A DNA stretch of 64,000 nt from a virus. Where the stretch lies: positions 1 through 64,000 of IMG/VR virus record IMGVR_UViG_3300020159_001932. One strand, written 5' to 3'. The position numbers and the translations under genes were made by a program. Shown one piece after another: positions 14,555-23,159 of this stretch. Position 1 is the first letter of the stretch; every line of letters starts with the position of its first letter. The notes under the pieces were generated by a model. The model was given only the letters and a program-made list of their open reading frames with translations. It did no database searches and was not told the origin of the DNA.

Positions 14555-14742
14555 TTTGGTATCTCTCTAAATCTTAATAAGAAACTTTCGAGGTAGCAAC
14601 TATATTCTCGTGTTTCTGATTCTTTTGCATCTTCTTTAAGATAATGCACCCATACATGTCCGTCAAGTTCTATTGTATGAAGGACATGAAAAACTGTTCT
14701 ATCGTTGCCTATCCATTTACTTCCGTCTTGGGGTGTCGTCAT
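14551..14742 (-). CDS. Small hypothetical protein, 63 aa
   Basis: MTTPQDGSKWIGNDRTVFHVLHTIELDGHVWVHYLKEDA suggests a short SH3-like beta barrel, with a helix and a strand at the end. The overlaps with both neighbours (cupin by 4 bp, upstream gene by 1 bp) support expression in the same leftward operon. No motif points to a reaction. It is similar in size and strand pattern to the gene at 13984. Confidence 0.62.
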   Translation of the reverse strand: MTTPQDGSKWIGNDRTVFHVLHTIELDGHVWVHYLKEDAKESETREYSCYLESFLLRFREIPK

Positions 14743-15125
14743 TATAACTCTCCGCTTTGTGCTAATTTTAAAATCATACTATAGTGTTCATATGCTTTCT
14801 TTACTGCTGGATATTTGTCTCGCAGATATTTTTCTTGTTCTTTTTGTTCTATAAGTGTTTCAAACATTCTATAATGGCCATGTTGTTTCATGTTGTTAAA
14901 AACTTCTGCTTCAAAATCAGCAATACGTTCTAATTCACTTTCTGTAATCTCTACGGTCCAAAGTGGTTCAGTATCGTATGCAATATGTTCATAAACTTTA
15001 TTAAAATCTGTAGGATCTTTAAAGTAATTTACGTTAACTTTATAAACTTTGCTGGCCCTTTTATTTGTATCAAGCACTCTAACTCCGTGATGTTCGCAAA
15101 AAGGTCTTAGATTTTTACCGTTCAT
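14742..15125 (-). CDS. Hypothetical protein, 127 aa
   Basis: Starts at the ATG in an ATGA overlap with the upstream stop (15122-15125). The N-terminal half is mixed alpha/beta with Lys and Asp (GVRVLDTNKRASKVYKVNVNYF). The C-terminal half is a long charged helix (SELERIADFEAEVFNNMKQHG, then QKEQEKYLRDKYPAVKKAYE) that could form a coiled coil. No recognised domain. Gene position in the replication block suggests a DNA-metabolism accessory, which is inference. Confidence 0.65.
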   Translation of the reverse strand: MNGKNLRPFCEHHGVRVLDTNKRASKVYKVNVNYFKDPTDFNKVYEHIAYDTEPLWTVEITESELERIADFEAEVFNNMKQHGHYRMFETLIEQKEQEKYLRDKYPAVKKAYEHYSMILKLAQSGEL

Positions 15126-15817
15126 TTTATTCCAGTTTCCTTGCAAATTTCTTTTACCAATGCTACATCTGCAGGTTGATCTTTAAATTTTCTTAACCAT
15201 GAAGGAATATCAAATGCAGGTCCAATCATTTCTAATTGTTCGTCGTTCATTTTTCTAATCATTGTTTGTCCTGATATTGTATTTAAAATAACCCACGGAC
15301 TAATGTGTCCATTTCTGATATCATGTACGGCTTTGTTGAGGCTAACATAATTGAAGTAATGTGCAAATTCTGCACTATGCTCGTCACCCCATTCCATCAT
15401 TGTTTGCAACGATCGTTGAACAGCACTTTCAACTGGTTCAGATTTTATTACTTCAAACAAATATTTTTCATATAGTTCATCTCTACACCAATGGTCTAAT
15501 TTAACTCCGCTCTTAATGACATAGTCTACAAATTTATCAGGATACAGCGGATTAACATTATTAATAAAACTACCAAATTTTACAAAGGCATTGTAATAAC
15601 TACTATCTGCAAAATTGTTGTAGGTCTTTAATTTTGTTGCATTTTGTGTTAGCTGCCAAAATCTATTAAATGCCATAAAGCCAGCCTGAACCCGTTTCTC
15701 ATCCTTTTGTAGAGCACGCCTTTTTCTTTCACACATGTGAGCAACAAGAGTCTTCTCTTGCATGAAGCTCTTATTACAGTGTACGCATTTATAAGGTTGT
15801 TCTACTAATGAAATCAT
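15122..15817 (-). CDS. Hypothetical protein with N-terminal zinc finger, 231 aa
   Basis: Residues 9-31 (YKCVHCNKSFMQEKTLVAHMCERKRR) form a classic C2H2/C2HC-type finger: Cys-X2-Cys, a hydrophobic core, then His-X-Cys and a basic tail. The remaining 195 residues are mostly helical, with Trp and Tyr, and match no family I recognise. A finger of this type could bind DNA or act as a protein adaptor. It overlaps the SGNH gene upstream by 29 bp and the next gene by 4 bp. Confidence 0.7.
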   Translation of the reverse strand: MISLVEQPYKCVHCNKSFMQEKTLVAHMCERKRRALQKDEKRVQAGFMAFNRFWQLTQNATKLKTYNNFADSSYYNAFVKFGSFINNVNPLYPDKFVDYVIKSGVKLDHWCRDELYEKYLFEVIKSEPVESAVQRSLQTMMEWGDEHSAEFAHYFNYVSLNKAVHDIRNGHISPWVILNTISGQTMIRKMNDEQLEMIGPAFDIPSWLRKFKDQPADVALVKEICKETGIK

Positions 15818-16379
15818 AAATTTCTTTTGCCATTAATGAATGTGTTAGTTTGTTGGGGTGACCTCTTTTTAATTTTCCGCCTCTAGCAAAAATTTTTTCT
15901 ACACTGTGTAATTTAAACTTAAAAAAACTAGGCGGTAAACTACCGGGGTTATATGTTTGTTCTCTGCGAATTCCTACAGTGGTATGATAATTTTTTAAAT
16001 TTAATAAAGATAGATAAGAATGAGCATGATGAATATTAATAAATGATCTCATTATTAAATCGTGATCTGTGTGTAAAGACGCCCATGCAGTTAAATCATT
16101 TATATCCTGACTCCACGGTCCTATAGAATATTGGTGTGTTGGTGTTTTAAACAAATAATCTCTTGAGTAGTAAGTCCACATGATTACAACTATATCATCT
16201 TCCTGGAAGTTAAAATTTAAAATTTTATATAAAATTTCTAAATTACTTGATCCTGGCTTACCTTCATTTTTTACATCAATGTTTAAAAAATTTGCTAGAA
16301 CATTTGGCCATGCATCGGTTAACTCGTCGAGTTCTTCTCCGTATGTGCATGAACATCCAAATGTAACTAGACGTGTCAT
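15789..16379 (-). CDS. SGNH/GDSL-like hydrolase, second copy
   Basis: 196 residues. VTFGCSCTYGEELDELTDAWPNVLA (5-29) is a block-I variant with Gly-Cys-Ser. VKNEGKPGSSNLEILYKIL gives the Gly of block II, and DIVVIMWTYYSRD the strand before the Asn/Trp position. The C-terminal KRGHPNKLTHSLMAKEIYDFI has a His-Pro-Asn and His near the end, as expected for the catalytic His loop. It is a distant relative of the protein at 3405, sharing the Gly-Cys-Ser feature. Acyl substrate unknown. It lies between the probable gp62 gene and the zinc-finger gene. Confidence 0.7.
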   Translation of the reverse strand: MTRLVTFGCSCTYGEELDELTDAWPNVLANFLNIDVKNEGKPGSSNLEILYKILNFNFQEDDIVVIMWTYYSRDYLFKTPTHQYSIGPWSQDINDLTAWASLHTDHDLIMRSFINIHHAHSYLSLLNLKNYHTTVGIRREQTYNPGSLPPSFFKFKLHSVEKIFARGGKLKRGHPNKLTHSLMAKEIYDFISRTTL

Positions 16380-16840
16380 TGATATTCCTTTCGTTGTTTT
16401 TTATCAAAGCCCATTTTATCAAATAGTTCGTTGATATCCTTTTCATCCATCATACTTGCCATTAGATGTATCTCATCCATTTTATAAGTTGGATAAATTT
16501 CGCACAGTAGTTTTTCTATCTTGTTGGCTTTTTCTTTTTTGCCAGCAACTAGGTATGGATGATAAAAGTTTGAACCGATACCCGTAGCGGCATAAAGTTT
16601 CCACAATAAATTTTTATGTTTGGCAATATCAAAATGATTTTTATTAACAAATTCATTTGTTGTTTCAACAAACCATTCTTGAATATCTGTATCAGCGCCT
16701 TGAGCATTGCTGGTATATCTCATTAGTATATACGGACTAAACACTTTCTTTTCCTCGTCGGTGAGGTTGTCGTAAAAATCATAATTTTTTTGATCTACGG
16801 CATTTAGTTCACGTTTGATATCAAGTTTTGCTGCCATCAT
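16376..16840 (-). CDS. 62: Probable clamp-loader small subunit, gp62-like
   Basis: 154 residues; either of two adjacent Met codons may start it. DFYDNLTDEEKKVFSPYILMRYTSN followed by DIQEWFVETTNEFVNKNHFDIAKHKNLLWKLYAATG resembles gp62. In that family a 'Pro-Tyr/Phe-Ile-X-Asn/Met-Arg' block precedes a helical region. The tail YKMDEIHLMASMMDEKDINELFDKMG continues the match. gp62 partners gp44 to load the sliding clamp gp45. Neither gp44 nor gp45 is in the window. The assignment is by sequence feel and neighbourhood. Confidence 0.58.
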   Translation of the reverse strand: MMAAKLDIKRELNAVDQKNYDFYDNLTDEEKKVFSPYILMRYTSNAQGADTDIQEWFVETTNEFVNKNHFDIAKHKNLLWKLYAATGIGSNFYHPYLVAGKKEKANKIEKLLCEIYPTYKMDEIHLMASMMDEKDINELFDKMGFDKKQRKEYQ

Positions 16841-17099
16841 TTTTACTCAGATAATATATTATTTTACACTTTTCTAACGCATCTTTCAAGGCAGGATTCT
16901 TTTCAGATTCATCGATAATGTCTGCCCATAAAACGCTGTTGGCAAGTTTTATGTCGTGTGTTATACGATCAAATGTCCTGCCTATTTCGAATCTCTCACT
17001 AGTCGGTGCTCCTTGTTCTCTAGCATATGTAACACCGTCAACGTGCTCATAGGCATACGAAACGCCGGGTTTCAATCTAGATCTATCATTTACCAACAT
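16821..17099 (-). CDS. Hypothetical protein, 92 aa
   Basis: MLVNDRSRLKPGVSYAYEHVDGVTYAREQGA begins a small soluble protein that becomes helical (DRITHDIKLANSVLWADIIDESEKNPALKDALEKC). It overlaps both neighbours (20 bp with the gp62-like gene, 10 bp with the next), so it is expressed with the replication block. No family motif. Its placement between UvsW-side genes and gp62 suggests a conserved accessory gene of this phage group, from memory only. Confidence 0.68.
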   Translation of the reverse strand: MLVNDRSRLKPGVSYAYEHVDGVTYAREQGAPTSERFEIGRTFDRITHDIKLANSVLWADIIDESEKNPALKDALEKCKIIYYLSKNDGSKT

Positions 17100-17593
17100 T
17101 TTGTATAATCGACTAATTCGCTTTGACGACTAACTTCTTTAACAAAATATGCACAGGTAGGATTAGGTCCCGAATGTAAAGGAGTACACAATAATTGGCC
17201 AGGTTTCATTTTAGGAAAATACCACTTCACATCTTGGTAAACATCAACAATGTCAATATCTAAAAATTCTGGTCTAAAGCTACTTAGAGGATTGAAACAG
17301 AAAGTTCTAAATCCTCGATCATTTAAACTAGTAAGGGGTAATATTTCCATGTCAGGACCTTCGGGATCTCCTACTATGGTACACCAATCTAATGGCATTG
17401 TAATTTCATTATTTCCAATTTTTAGAACCACTGCTGGTCCTGTAAAACTTTCAAGGAAAATTAATGGAATAAAAAAATAGTCAGGATTACTACTGTCGCT
17501 GTTGTCAAGTACAGCAAATCTTAGATCCTCTTCTATTTCGTCGGGTAGTTCATTAAGGTAAAAAACCTTATCGTCTAATGTTAAAATTTGCAT
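17090..17593 (-). CDS. Hypothetical protein, 167 aa
   Basis: A mainly beta protein with many Pro and Phe: FFIPLIFLESFTGPAVVLKIGNN, then ITMPLDWCTIVGDPEGPDMEILPL, and a Cys near the end (PNPTCAYFVKEV). No nucleotide-binding or metal motif is clear. It starts on the base that ends uvsW (17593 shared), a tight coupling suggesting function with recombination genes. No family assignment. Confidence 0.68.
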   Translation of the reverse strand: MQILTLDDKVFYLNELPDEIEEDLRFAVLDNSDSSNPDYFFIPLIFLESFTGPAVVLKIGNNEITMPLDWCTIVGDPEGPDMEILPLTSLNDRGFRTFCFNPLSSFRPEFLDIDIVDVYQDVKWYFPKMKPGQLLCTPLHSGPNPTCAYFVKEVSRQSELVDYTKCW

Positions 17594-19083
17594 TATATGT
17601 ATTTTACTTTCTCTATTGTAAATGGGTATTTTGCTTCTTTATAGAATTTTTTACGTTCTGTAAGATGCCTTTTTGCGTATTTTGATGCGGCCGTGATATC
17701 CCAGATCTGTACGAAGTCTTTGTCGTCTGCTTTTCGAATGCCTCGCCCAATGCTTTGTATAACGCGAGTAAAGCTCTTTCCGGGCTCCACCATAACCAAA
17801 TTAAAAACACGGGGGATATTAATACCCACAGAGGCCACACCATAAGTCGCCACAATAATCTTGTTATCAGCAGTTGCCACTTCATTATATTCCGCCTTCC
17901 GGTCTTTTGTTTTTACAGATCCTGATATAAATGCTACATCAGGCTTTTCTTTTAATAAACTGAATAGTTCGCTAAGATGTGCTTGTAAGAATTGTCCACA
18001 TTCAATTCTATCTACTAACACCAGTGTATTCCCGGAATCGGAAATTTGTTTAATTAGGTTACCTAGATAAGTCATTCTATCGTGGTCGGTAACCAAATAT
18101 TTTAATTCCTCAGGATAGCTTTTGAATTCTTTCCATTCGGCAGTTTGAATAATATTTACATGGCAGTTACTAAGGATACCTTTTTCTTGTAACTCATGTG
18201 CAGCAACACGGTGAACAACTTCGCCTAAACTAGCACGAATACTTTGAAATTCATGGTCTGCTTTAGGAACAGTACCAGTAAGCCCCCATCGTATAGGTGC
18301 GCCAGCAAGGTTGCGTGTCAGAAGATTTTTTAACACCTCTGCCTTGGCCATATGTACTTCATCTACCATAACGCACTGAACATTGTCTAAAAGAATTTCT
18401 AATTTTGCAGATGCCGACTCGTCCCAATTCTTAGAATTTTTGTCTAAAATATTGAGACTCTGCCAAGTACAGATTGTATGCGTTTTATCAAGGTCTTTTC
18501 TGTCACCGTAGTACACACCTACATCTAATCCGCAGTTAATAAAGTCTTCTTCAGTTTGTTCTACCAATGACTTGTTAGGAACAACAGTAACAGTACGACC
18601 GTATTTTTCGCAGATTTTTGCCAAAGTTGCAGTAGTAATTGTCTTACCAAACCCTGTGGCAATTTCTTGAATACACTGAGGGTTTTCTAAAAATTTATTA
18701 ATAACTTCAACTTGGTCATCTCGTAATCTAATTTTCTCACCAGCAAATCGATGACCTACAGGCCATGTTTTTTCTCCCCAAAAATCCTCAGAAATTTCGT
18801 CAAATTTTAAGGCTGTTGGTACACGCAGATCATCAAGTTCAATGTAGAAATTTTTCTGTTCTAAAAATTCTAAGACCTGGGGAAGCATTGAAAGATAGGT
18901 AGTTCCGCCTAACCCAAAAAAGCTCACAGTTCCGTCCCATCGACCTAATTTATAGGCCGGTCTAAAGCGAGCAGTCGGGTCTTCATACTTGAATTTTTTA
19001 ACCAAGGCTTTACGTGTATCAAGATCTAAATTTTCAATCTTAACATTGACCTCATCTTTGATAATAATTTTACACGTAGCCAA
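17593..19083 (-). CDS. uvsW: UvsW-like ATP-dependent DNA/RNA helicase
   Basis: 496 residues, close to T4 UvsW. SF2 helicase motifs in order: ATGFGKT (142-148, Walker A), DEVH (241-244), GLTGT (motif III region), an SGSVK block (motif IV) and a C-terminal QSIGRGIRKAD (motif VI). The N-terminal 110 residues are the DNA-binding region. In T4 UvsW unwinds branched DNA and R-loops, and helps change from origin-driven to recombination-driven replication. It shares a leftward operon with uvsX, uvsY and the gene at 19070 (14 bp overlap). Confidence 0.93.
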   Translation of the reverse strand: MATCKIIIKDEVNVKIENLDLDTRKALVKKFKYEDPTARFRPAYKLGRWDGTVSFFGLGGTTYLSMLPQVLEFLEQKNFYIELDDLRVPTALKFDEISEDFWGEKTWPVGHRFAGEKIRLRDDQVEVINKFLENPQCIQEIATGFGKTITTATLAKICEKYGRTVTVVPNKSLVEQTEEDFINCGLDVGVYYGDRKDLDKTHTICTWQSLNILDKNSKNWDESASAKLEILLDNVQCVMVDEVHMAKAEVLKNLLTRNLAGAPIRWGLTGTVPKADHEFQSIRASLGEVVHRVAAHELQEKGILSNCHVNIIQTAEWKEFKSYPEELKYLVTDHDRMTYLGNLIKQISDSGNTLVLVDRIECGQFLQAHLSELFSLLKEKPDVAFISGSVKTKDRKAEYNEVATADNKIIVATYGVASVGINIPRVFNLVMVEPGKSFTRVIQSIGRGIRKADDKDFVQIWDITAASKYAKRHLTERKKFYKEAKYPFTIEKVKYI

Positions 19084-20248
19084 AATTTACATTCCTTTGG
19101 TCTTTTATTTTTGAATAAAACATCACATTTTCGTGATTTCCGACGTAGTCTCTTAATGAGTAGTGGACATTGTTATATCCAAGATTTAAAATACTGTGAA
19201 ATTTAATTTTAGAGTTTAACACAGGCTTAGGCAATTTGCTACTCACAAAAATAATTTTTGTTTCATTACGTATGGGAGAATTTAGTTCATTAAATTTCAC
19301 AAAATTATTGAAAATTTCGTGAGTTTCTGATGGTAATCTAAACATTACACTCATGTCTGTGTTTTTTATGTCCATGGATTTAAAAAACTCGTACGATGCT
19401 GTTAACGTAGCAAGCTCATTACCACCTGGTATAATAACCAGTGTTGGTCCCATAAACTTAATAATGTCTTTGATCACTGAAATTTCATGATTTTCGCTGT
19501 CAATTTGAAATTTTGAGCCTGTAGGAGATTTTAAAAATTCTCTAGTAATAGGATCAACTTCGTCGCTGTCTAAAAAATTAGATATTGTGTCGTCCCAGGT
19601 AAAAATTCCTCTTTTTCTTGCTTCAAAAATTGATTCTAGAATGTCAACAGTTTGTAATTTTGGTAATTCTGGGCGACAATTTTTAAATTGAGGAATTTTA
19701 TCCTCAATTACAAGCATGGGTACATATTGCTCAAAATTTTCTGTTATTTTTTTTACTTGTTGCGACAGATTATGAAAATATTCATCTACTTCGAAATTTT
19801 CTTCTTCTGCCAATTCCATCAAAAATTGAATTCCTGCTTCTCTCAATGAAAAAAACCAACATTTTTCTTCTTTGTCCCAAATTGCCGGCGATTCATCTTT
19901 TATATCTCTAATTCTTTTTATAAGATTTTCACTATAAGGAAAAATTGCCCTAACTGCCTTGCCGTAGATGGGATGATCAGTTACATTTAATTTTTTTAAA
20001 TGACTAACTTGCCTTAGCGGGTTACGAAAAGTTGGATTTAGTAAAAAAGGTGTCAAATCAGTCTTCATTGCAGCCGATAATGCTGTTGAATATCTGTTTA
20101 TTGTTTTAATGGCTAATACACTTTGTTTCTCTGTAAAGCTAGACCCACGAGAAATTTGATCATAGAAACTGCTGACAAGATTTTGGTCCCATCGATTTAG
20201 CGGAGTCTTGGAATAAACAAGAGAAATGATTAAATCTTCAATATGCAT
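19070..20248 (-). CDS. Hypothetical protein with HARP-like segment, UvsW neighbour
   Basis: 392 residues. The middle (about 105-160: AVRAIFPYSENLIKRIRDIKDESPAIWDKEEKCWFFSLREAG) looks like the HARP/SMARCAL1-type module of annealing helicases: Phe-Pro-Tyr, helix, then Trp-X-Phe-X-Leu. The C-terminal half has strand/helix alternation (LVIIPGGNELATL, NETKIIFVSSKLPKP, KFHSILNLG) like a degenerate RecA-like fold, but no Walker A. A UvsW partner or an inactive helicase paralogue is inference. It overlaps uvsW by 14 bp. Confidence 0.6.
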   Translation of the reverse strand: MHIEDLIISLVYSKTPLNRWDQNLVSSFYDQISRGSSFTEKQSVLAIKTINRYSTALSAAMKTDLTPFLLNPTFRNPLRQVSHLKKLNVTDHPIYGKAVRAIFPYSENLIKRIRDIKDESPAIWDKEEKCWFFSLREAGIQFLMELAEEENFEVDEYFHNLSQQVKKITENFEQYVPMLVIEDKIPQFKNCRPELPKLQTVDILESIFEARKRGIFTWDDTISNFLDSDEVDPITREFLKSPTGSKFQIDSENHEISVIKDIIKFMGPTLVIIPGGNELATLTASYEFFKSMDIKNTDMSVMFRLPSETHEIFNNFVKFNELNSPIRNETKIIFVSSKLPKPVLNSKIKFHSILNLGYNNVHYSLRDYVGNHENVMFYSKIKDQRNVNFGYV

Positions 20249-20263
20249 GATTATATTATAGAC

Positions 20264-20719
20264 TCAAAGTGTGATATCTTCAAGACCAGCGGCTCTCAAT
20301 TTAATAATATTGCTTAACTGCCATTGCTTGATGTCAAGGCCTTTGATGATACCTAACCACTGGTTACGTAACATGGCAAACTCGTTGATAATTTTTTCCA
20401 TATCAACTACATCTGCTTCACCTTCGACGTATTTTTCGCAATCTCTACTGCTCAGAGCACGTTGATAGTTTTCAAGGTATTTTTTAAATGCCTTGGATTT
20501 GATTCTTCTTAACTCAATGTTAAGATATTCTAAGATAGCTTCAATCTCTTGAAGTTGATTAAATCTTTGCTCGACAATACCAGGTAAGGAAGCAGAGGCT
20601 CTCTCTACGTTTCCGTGGATTGAAACCTCTTTCCTTGCATTTTCAATTTCAAGGTAAAAATGATCTAAACAACTTGGAAGATGTGCTATGTCTTTTGAGA
20701 CTTTAGCATACCAAGACAT
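20264..20719 (-). CDS. uvsY: UvsY-like recombination mediator
   Basis: 151 residues, all helical, near T4 UvsY length (137). The C-terminal region (LRNQWLGIIKGLDIKQWQLSNIIKLRAAGLED) lines up with the UvsY C-terminal helix block (Leu-Asp...Ala-Ile-Lys-X-Arg...Ile-X-X-Met-Arg-Ala-Phe). It also has Arg-rich helices (LRRIKSKAFKKYLENYQRALSSRD) suited to ssDNA binding. UvsY loads UvsX on gp32-coated ssDNA. Position between uvsX and uvsW matches its role. Assignment is good but not from an alignment. Confidence 0.72.
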   Translation of the reverse strand: MSWYAKVSKDIAHLPSCLDHFYLEIENARKEVSIHGNVERASASLPGIVEQRFNQLQEIEAILEYLNIELRRIKSKAFKKYLENYQRALSSRDCEKYVEGEADVVDMEKIINEFAMLRNQWLGIIKGLDIKQWQLSNIIKLRAAGLEDITL

Positions 20720-20722
20720 GGA

Positions 20723-20968
20723 TTACTCCTCGTCTTCGTCGTAGTTGTAATCGTCTTCTTCAAAGTCTTCGTCAATTTCGTCTGCGGTAGCCAAAGTAAT
20801 AGCATCGTCTAGGTAAGCATCGTAGCCCATGATACTTTTAAGTACGCTGGTCTCAACGTCCTTACCAATTAACATGTCAACAAAATGACTTGCCGCAGTT
20901 TCTTTATTTTTATCTGAAATATATTCTTTAAATACATCCCATACTTCAATAATTAGATCTTCTTCCAT
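20723..20968 (-). CDS. Small acidic protein downstream of uvsX, 81 aa
   Basis: ATG at 20968 follows GAGG and lies one base after the uvsX stop; an upstream in-frame ATG inside uvsX is less likely. MEEDLIIEVWDVFKEYISDKN begins a helical domain. The C-terminus (DEIDEDFEEDDYNYDEDEE) is extremely acidic. Acidic tails are typical of ssDNA-binding proteins and DNA mimics, and may bind UvsY or UvsX. No family recognised. Between uvsX and uvsY in one operon. Confidence 0.65.
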   Translation of the reverse strand: MEEDLIIEVWDVFKEYISDKNKETAASHFVDMLIGKDVETSVLKSIMGYDAYLDDAITLATADEIDEDFEEDDYNYDEDEE

Positions 20969-20969
20969 A

Positions 20970-22025
20970 TTATTCCTCTGATTCAGTAAGTTCTGTTGTT
21001 TGTAATACAACAGAAGATTCGTCCCATTCTAACATAATTTTCATGAGCTTATCTTCTGTCCAGTTTTTACGAAACTCGGCAATAATTTCACCAGTTTCTT
21101 TACTAGTATATGCTAACTTATTGCCTACTTTAGATAGTACACTCATTTTCTCAAATAAGTCAACCAATCCGGAGGTCGGTGCCATACCAGTAGAATACGG
21201 AATCTTTACTTGCACAGATTCAAAAGGTTTTGCATACCGAGTTTTCATTACTTTGCAGGCGCTACGGATACCGAGAACATCGCTAGTTTTGTTGCCATCT
21301 TCATCCTCTTTAAGTTTGAGTTTTTTCATTGCAACAACAATAGATGACGCATAAATGAAGCCTTGACCACCACTAATTTTGTCATCTGGGTCAAACATAT
21401 CCTGACTTGCGTATGTGTGATTAGTAGCAACCAATCCAACATTCCATGAGCCAAACATGTTTACACAGTTACGAACAAGCGATGTAAGTGCTTTAGGTTT
21501 ACGACCCATATCACCCTTCATCTCACCTGCTTCAAACTGATTAACATCAGTTGGAGTAAGCAACATACCCAACGAGTCGATTACAAACAATACCTTAGGA
21601 CGATCGTCCTCGGGCATGGTTTTATACTCTTTCATGAATTCGGATATAGTTTTTGCTACATCGTCAATCATGGCCATGTTAAGTTTAAGAAGTTTTTCTT
21701 CACTAGTATCTACACCTAATGCATGAAGCCAGGTTTCATCTAATGCGTTTTCGGAATCAACTAGAATAACATAGATGCCTTGTTCTTGTGCGTGTCGGAT
21801 GATATTTCCGGAGCAGATGTATGATTTACCTGCGCCGGATTCTCCAGCAAACACGGTTACCTTGCCTAGCGGAACTCCTTTAAAGAAGTCACCGCTAATA
21901 AGATAATTTAAAGCATAGTTACCTGTTGATACCCAGTCTGTAGGATCGTTAAATCCAATACCTAACCCATCAATAGATTTGGTCAAAGATTTACGAAACT
22001 TTGAAATATCAAAGGCTTTTCCCAT
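20970..22025 (-). CDS. uvsX: UvsX-like recombinase (RecA family)
   Basis: 351 residues. FAGESGAGKSYICSG holds Walker A (61-68), and VLFVIDSLGMLL the Walker B region. LVATNHTYASQD and ISGGQGFIYASSIVVAMKK cover the sensor and L2-like loop. T4 UvsX is 391 aa, so this is slightly short. It forms filaments on ssDNA for strand exchange and recombination-dependent replication. It follows gp32 by 13 bp and leads into the acidic protein, UvsY and UvsW, giving the whole homologous recombination set in one leftward unit. Confidence 0.95.
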   Translation of the reverse strand: MGKAFDISKFRKSLTKSIDGLGIGFNDPTDWVSTGNYALNYLISGDFFKGVPLGKVTVFAGESGAGKSYICSGNIIRHAQEQGIYVILVDSENALDETWLHALGVDTSEEKLLKLNMAMIDDVAKTISEFMKEYKTMPEDDRPKVLFVIDSLGMLLTPTDVNQFEAGEMKGDMGRKPKALTSLVRNCVNMFGSWNVGLVATNHTYASQDMFDPDDKISGGQGFIYASSIVVAMKKLKLKEDEDGNKTSDVLGIRSACKVMKTRYAKPFESVQVKIPYSTGMAPTSGLVDLFEKMSVLSKVGNKLAYTSKETGEIIAEFRKNWTEDKLMKIMLEWDESSVVLQTTELTESEE

Positions 22026-22038
22026 TATCGTCTCCTAA

Positions 22039-23028
22039 TTATTGCTTTTGACGATTACGGATCATCGCAATGATGTCTGCGGCACGACTTCCTGCGTCAC
22101 CAGATGCTGCCGGAGCGGCTGCTGGAGTTGCGGCAGGTGCCGCTTGTTCAAAAGGGGGATCTTCGTCCTCGTTTACTGCTGGTGCAGATACAGGTGCTGC
22201 CTTTGCTGTTGGGGCTGTGCTACCAGTTGATTGACCGCTACCGCCCATGCCAGCTGGCTTATAGTATTGACCCCAACGTTCCATGTCAAATGCTTCGCCA
22301 TCGACTGATGCCTCAAACATTTCTTTAATAACTTTGAGTTCAACATCGGTGGGTTTCTTGGGCAAGAAGTCACTCAGCTTAAACAAACCGTGTTGTTTAA
22401 TTGCCGCATTTTCTGCCTCAGTCAAAGCACGTTCACGACGAGCCCAAGTACTAGTAGAATAGTCAGCATAACCACCTTTAGATGTTTTTGCAATCTTGAA
22501 ATCCAAGCCACGGACAAAGTCAGTTGGCAATTCTTCAATTTCACTATCCATTAACGCATTCTTAACAATGTTAAAAATTTGTGAACCGATAATGAATCTA
22601 CGAATTGGATTCTCTGGAGTTTTGTCTTCTTGCAATTTGCTGTCAATAACAAACCCTTGGAACAAGTAAGATTTCTTTTTCCAGTACTTACGACCCATAT
22701 CTTCCAAAGATTTGTCCTTGAACCAAGGGCGTACTTCTGTAAGAACTGGGCAAGTTTCTCCCCACATTTCCATACAAGGAACTTGAACTTGTACCTGTTT
22801 AGAATTAGTTTCTCCCTTAACTCCGGCAAAAGGCAATTTGATCATTGCACGTTCAATCCAGAAAAAAGTGTTGTTGGGGTCTGCGTCAGGAAGGAAACGA
22901 ACTGTTGTCGTTGTGCCTTCTGGCATATTCCAATGGGGGTAAATTGCGTTGTCTCCGCCGGTTGCGCTACCGCCGTTTTGTTGAGATGATTGTTGAAGTT
23001 TTGCGCGAATTTCTGCTAGAGTTGCCAT
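22039..23028 (-). CDS. 32: gp32-like single-stranded DNA-binding protein
   Basis: 329 residues. The start MATLAEIRAKLQ resembles the gp32 N-terminal cooperativity region. The core has FLPDADPNNTFFWIERAMIKLPF, then VPCMEMWGETCPVL, with Cys/His-type residues near the T4 zinc site. KKKSYLFQGFVI and GSQIFNIVKNAL follow as gp32 family blocks. An Ala/Pro-rich, partly acidic linker (about 270-310) precedes a final helix SRAADIIAMIRNRQKQ. T4 gp32 ends in an acidic tail; here the acidic stretch is internal. AAGGA before ATG. First gene of the recombination unit. Confidence 0.9.
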   Translation of the reverse strand: MATLAEIRAKLQQSSQQNGGSATGGDNAIYPHWNMPEGTTTTVRFLPDADPNNTFFWIERAMIKLPFAGVKGETNSKQVQVQVPCMEMWGETCPVLTEVRPWFKDKSLEDMGRKYWKKKSYLFQGFVIDSKLQEDKTPENPIRRFIIGSQIFNIVKNALMDSEIEELPTDFVRGLDFKIAKTSKGGYADYSTSTWARRERALTEAENAAIKQHGLFKLSDFLPKKPTDVELKVIKEMFEASVDGEAFDMERWGQYYKPAGMGGSGQSTGSTAPTAKAAPVSAPAVNEDEDPPFEQAAPAATPAAAPAASGDAGSRAADIIAMIRNRQKQ

Positions 23029-23090
23029 AATGTTTTCCTTAATGTTTAATTTTATGTGCCATTTCTTTAAAGCCCACTGACTAAAAAGAA

Positions 23091-23120
23091 AAAGTGCATA
23101 TAGTTAACTATACGCACTTT
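23091..23120 (-). terminator. Rho-independent terminator, 30-bp near-perfect palindrome
   Basis: The 15-base arm AAAGTGCATATAGTT (23091-23105) meets its reverse complement with one mismatch pair. On the minus strand it is followed by TTTTCTTTTT. It stops transcripts of the virion gene ending at 23160 before gp32. Confidence 0.85.
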
Positions 23121-23159
23121 TATTTATTACTGCAACCTAAAAGGTGCAGATAATATGGG

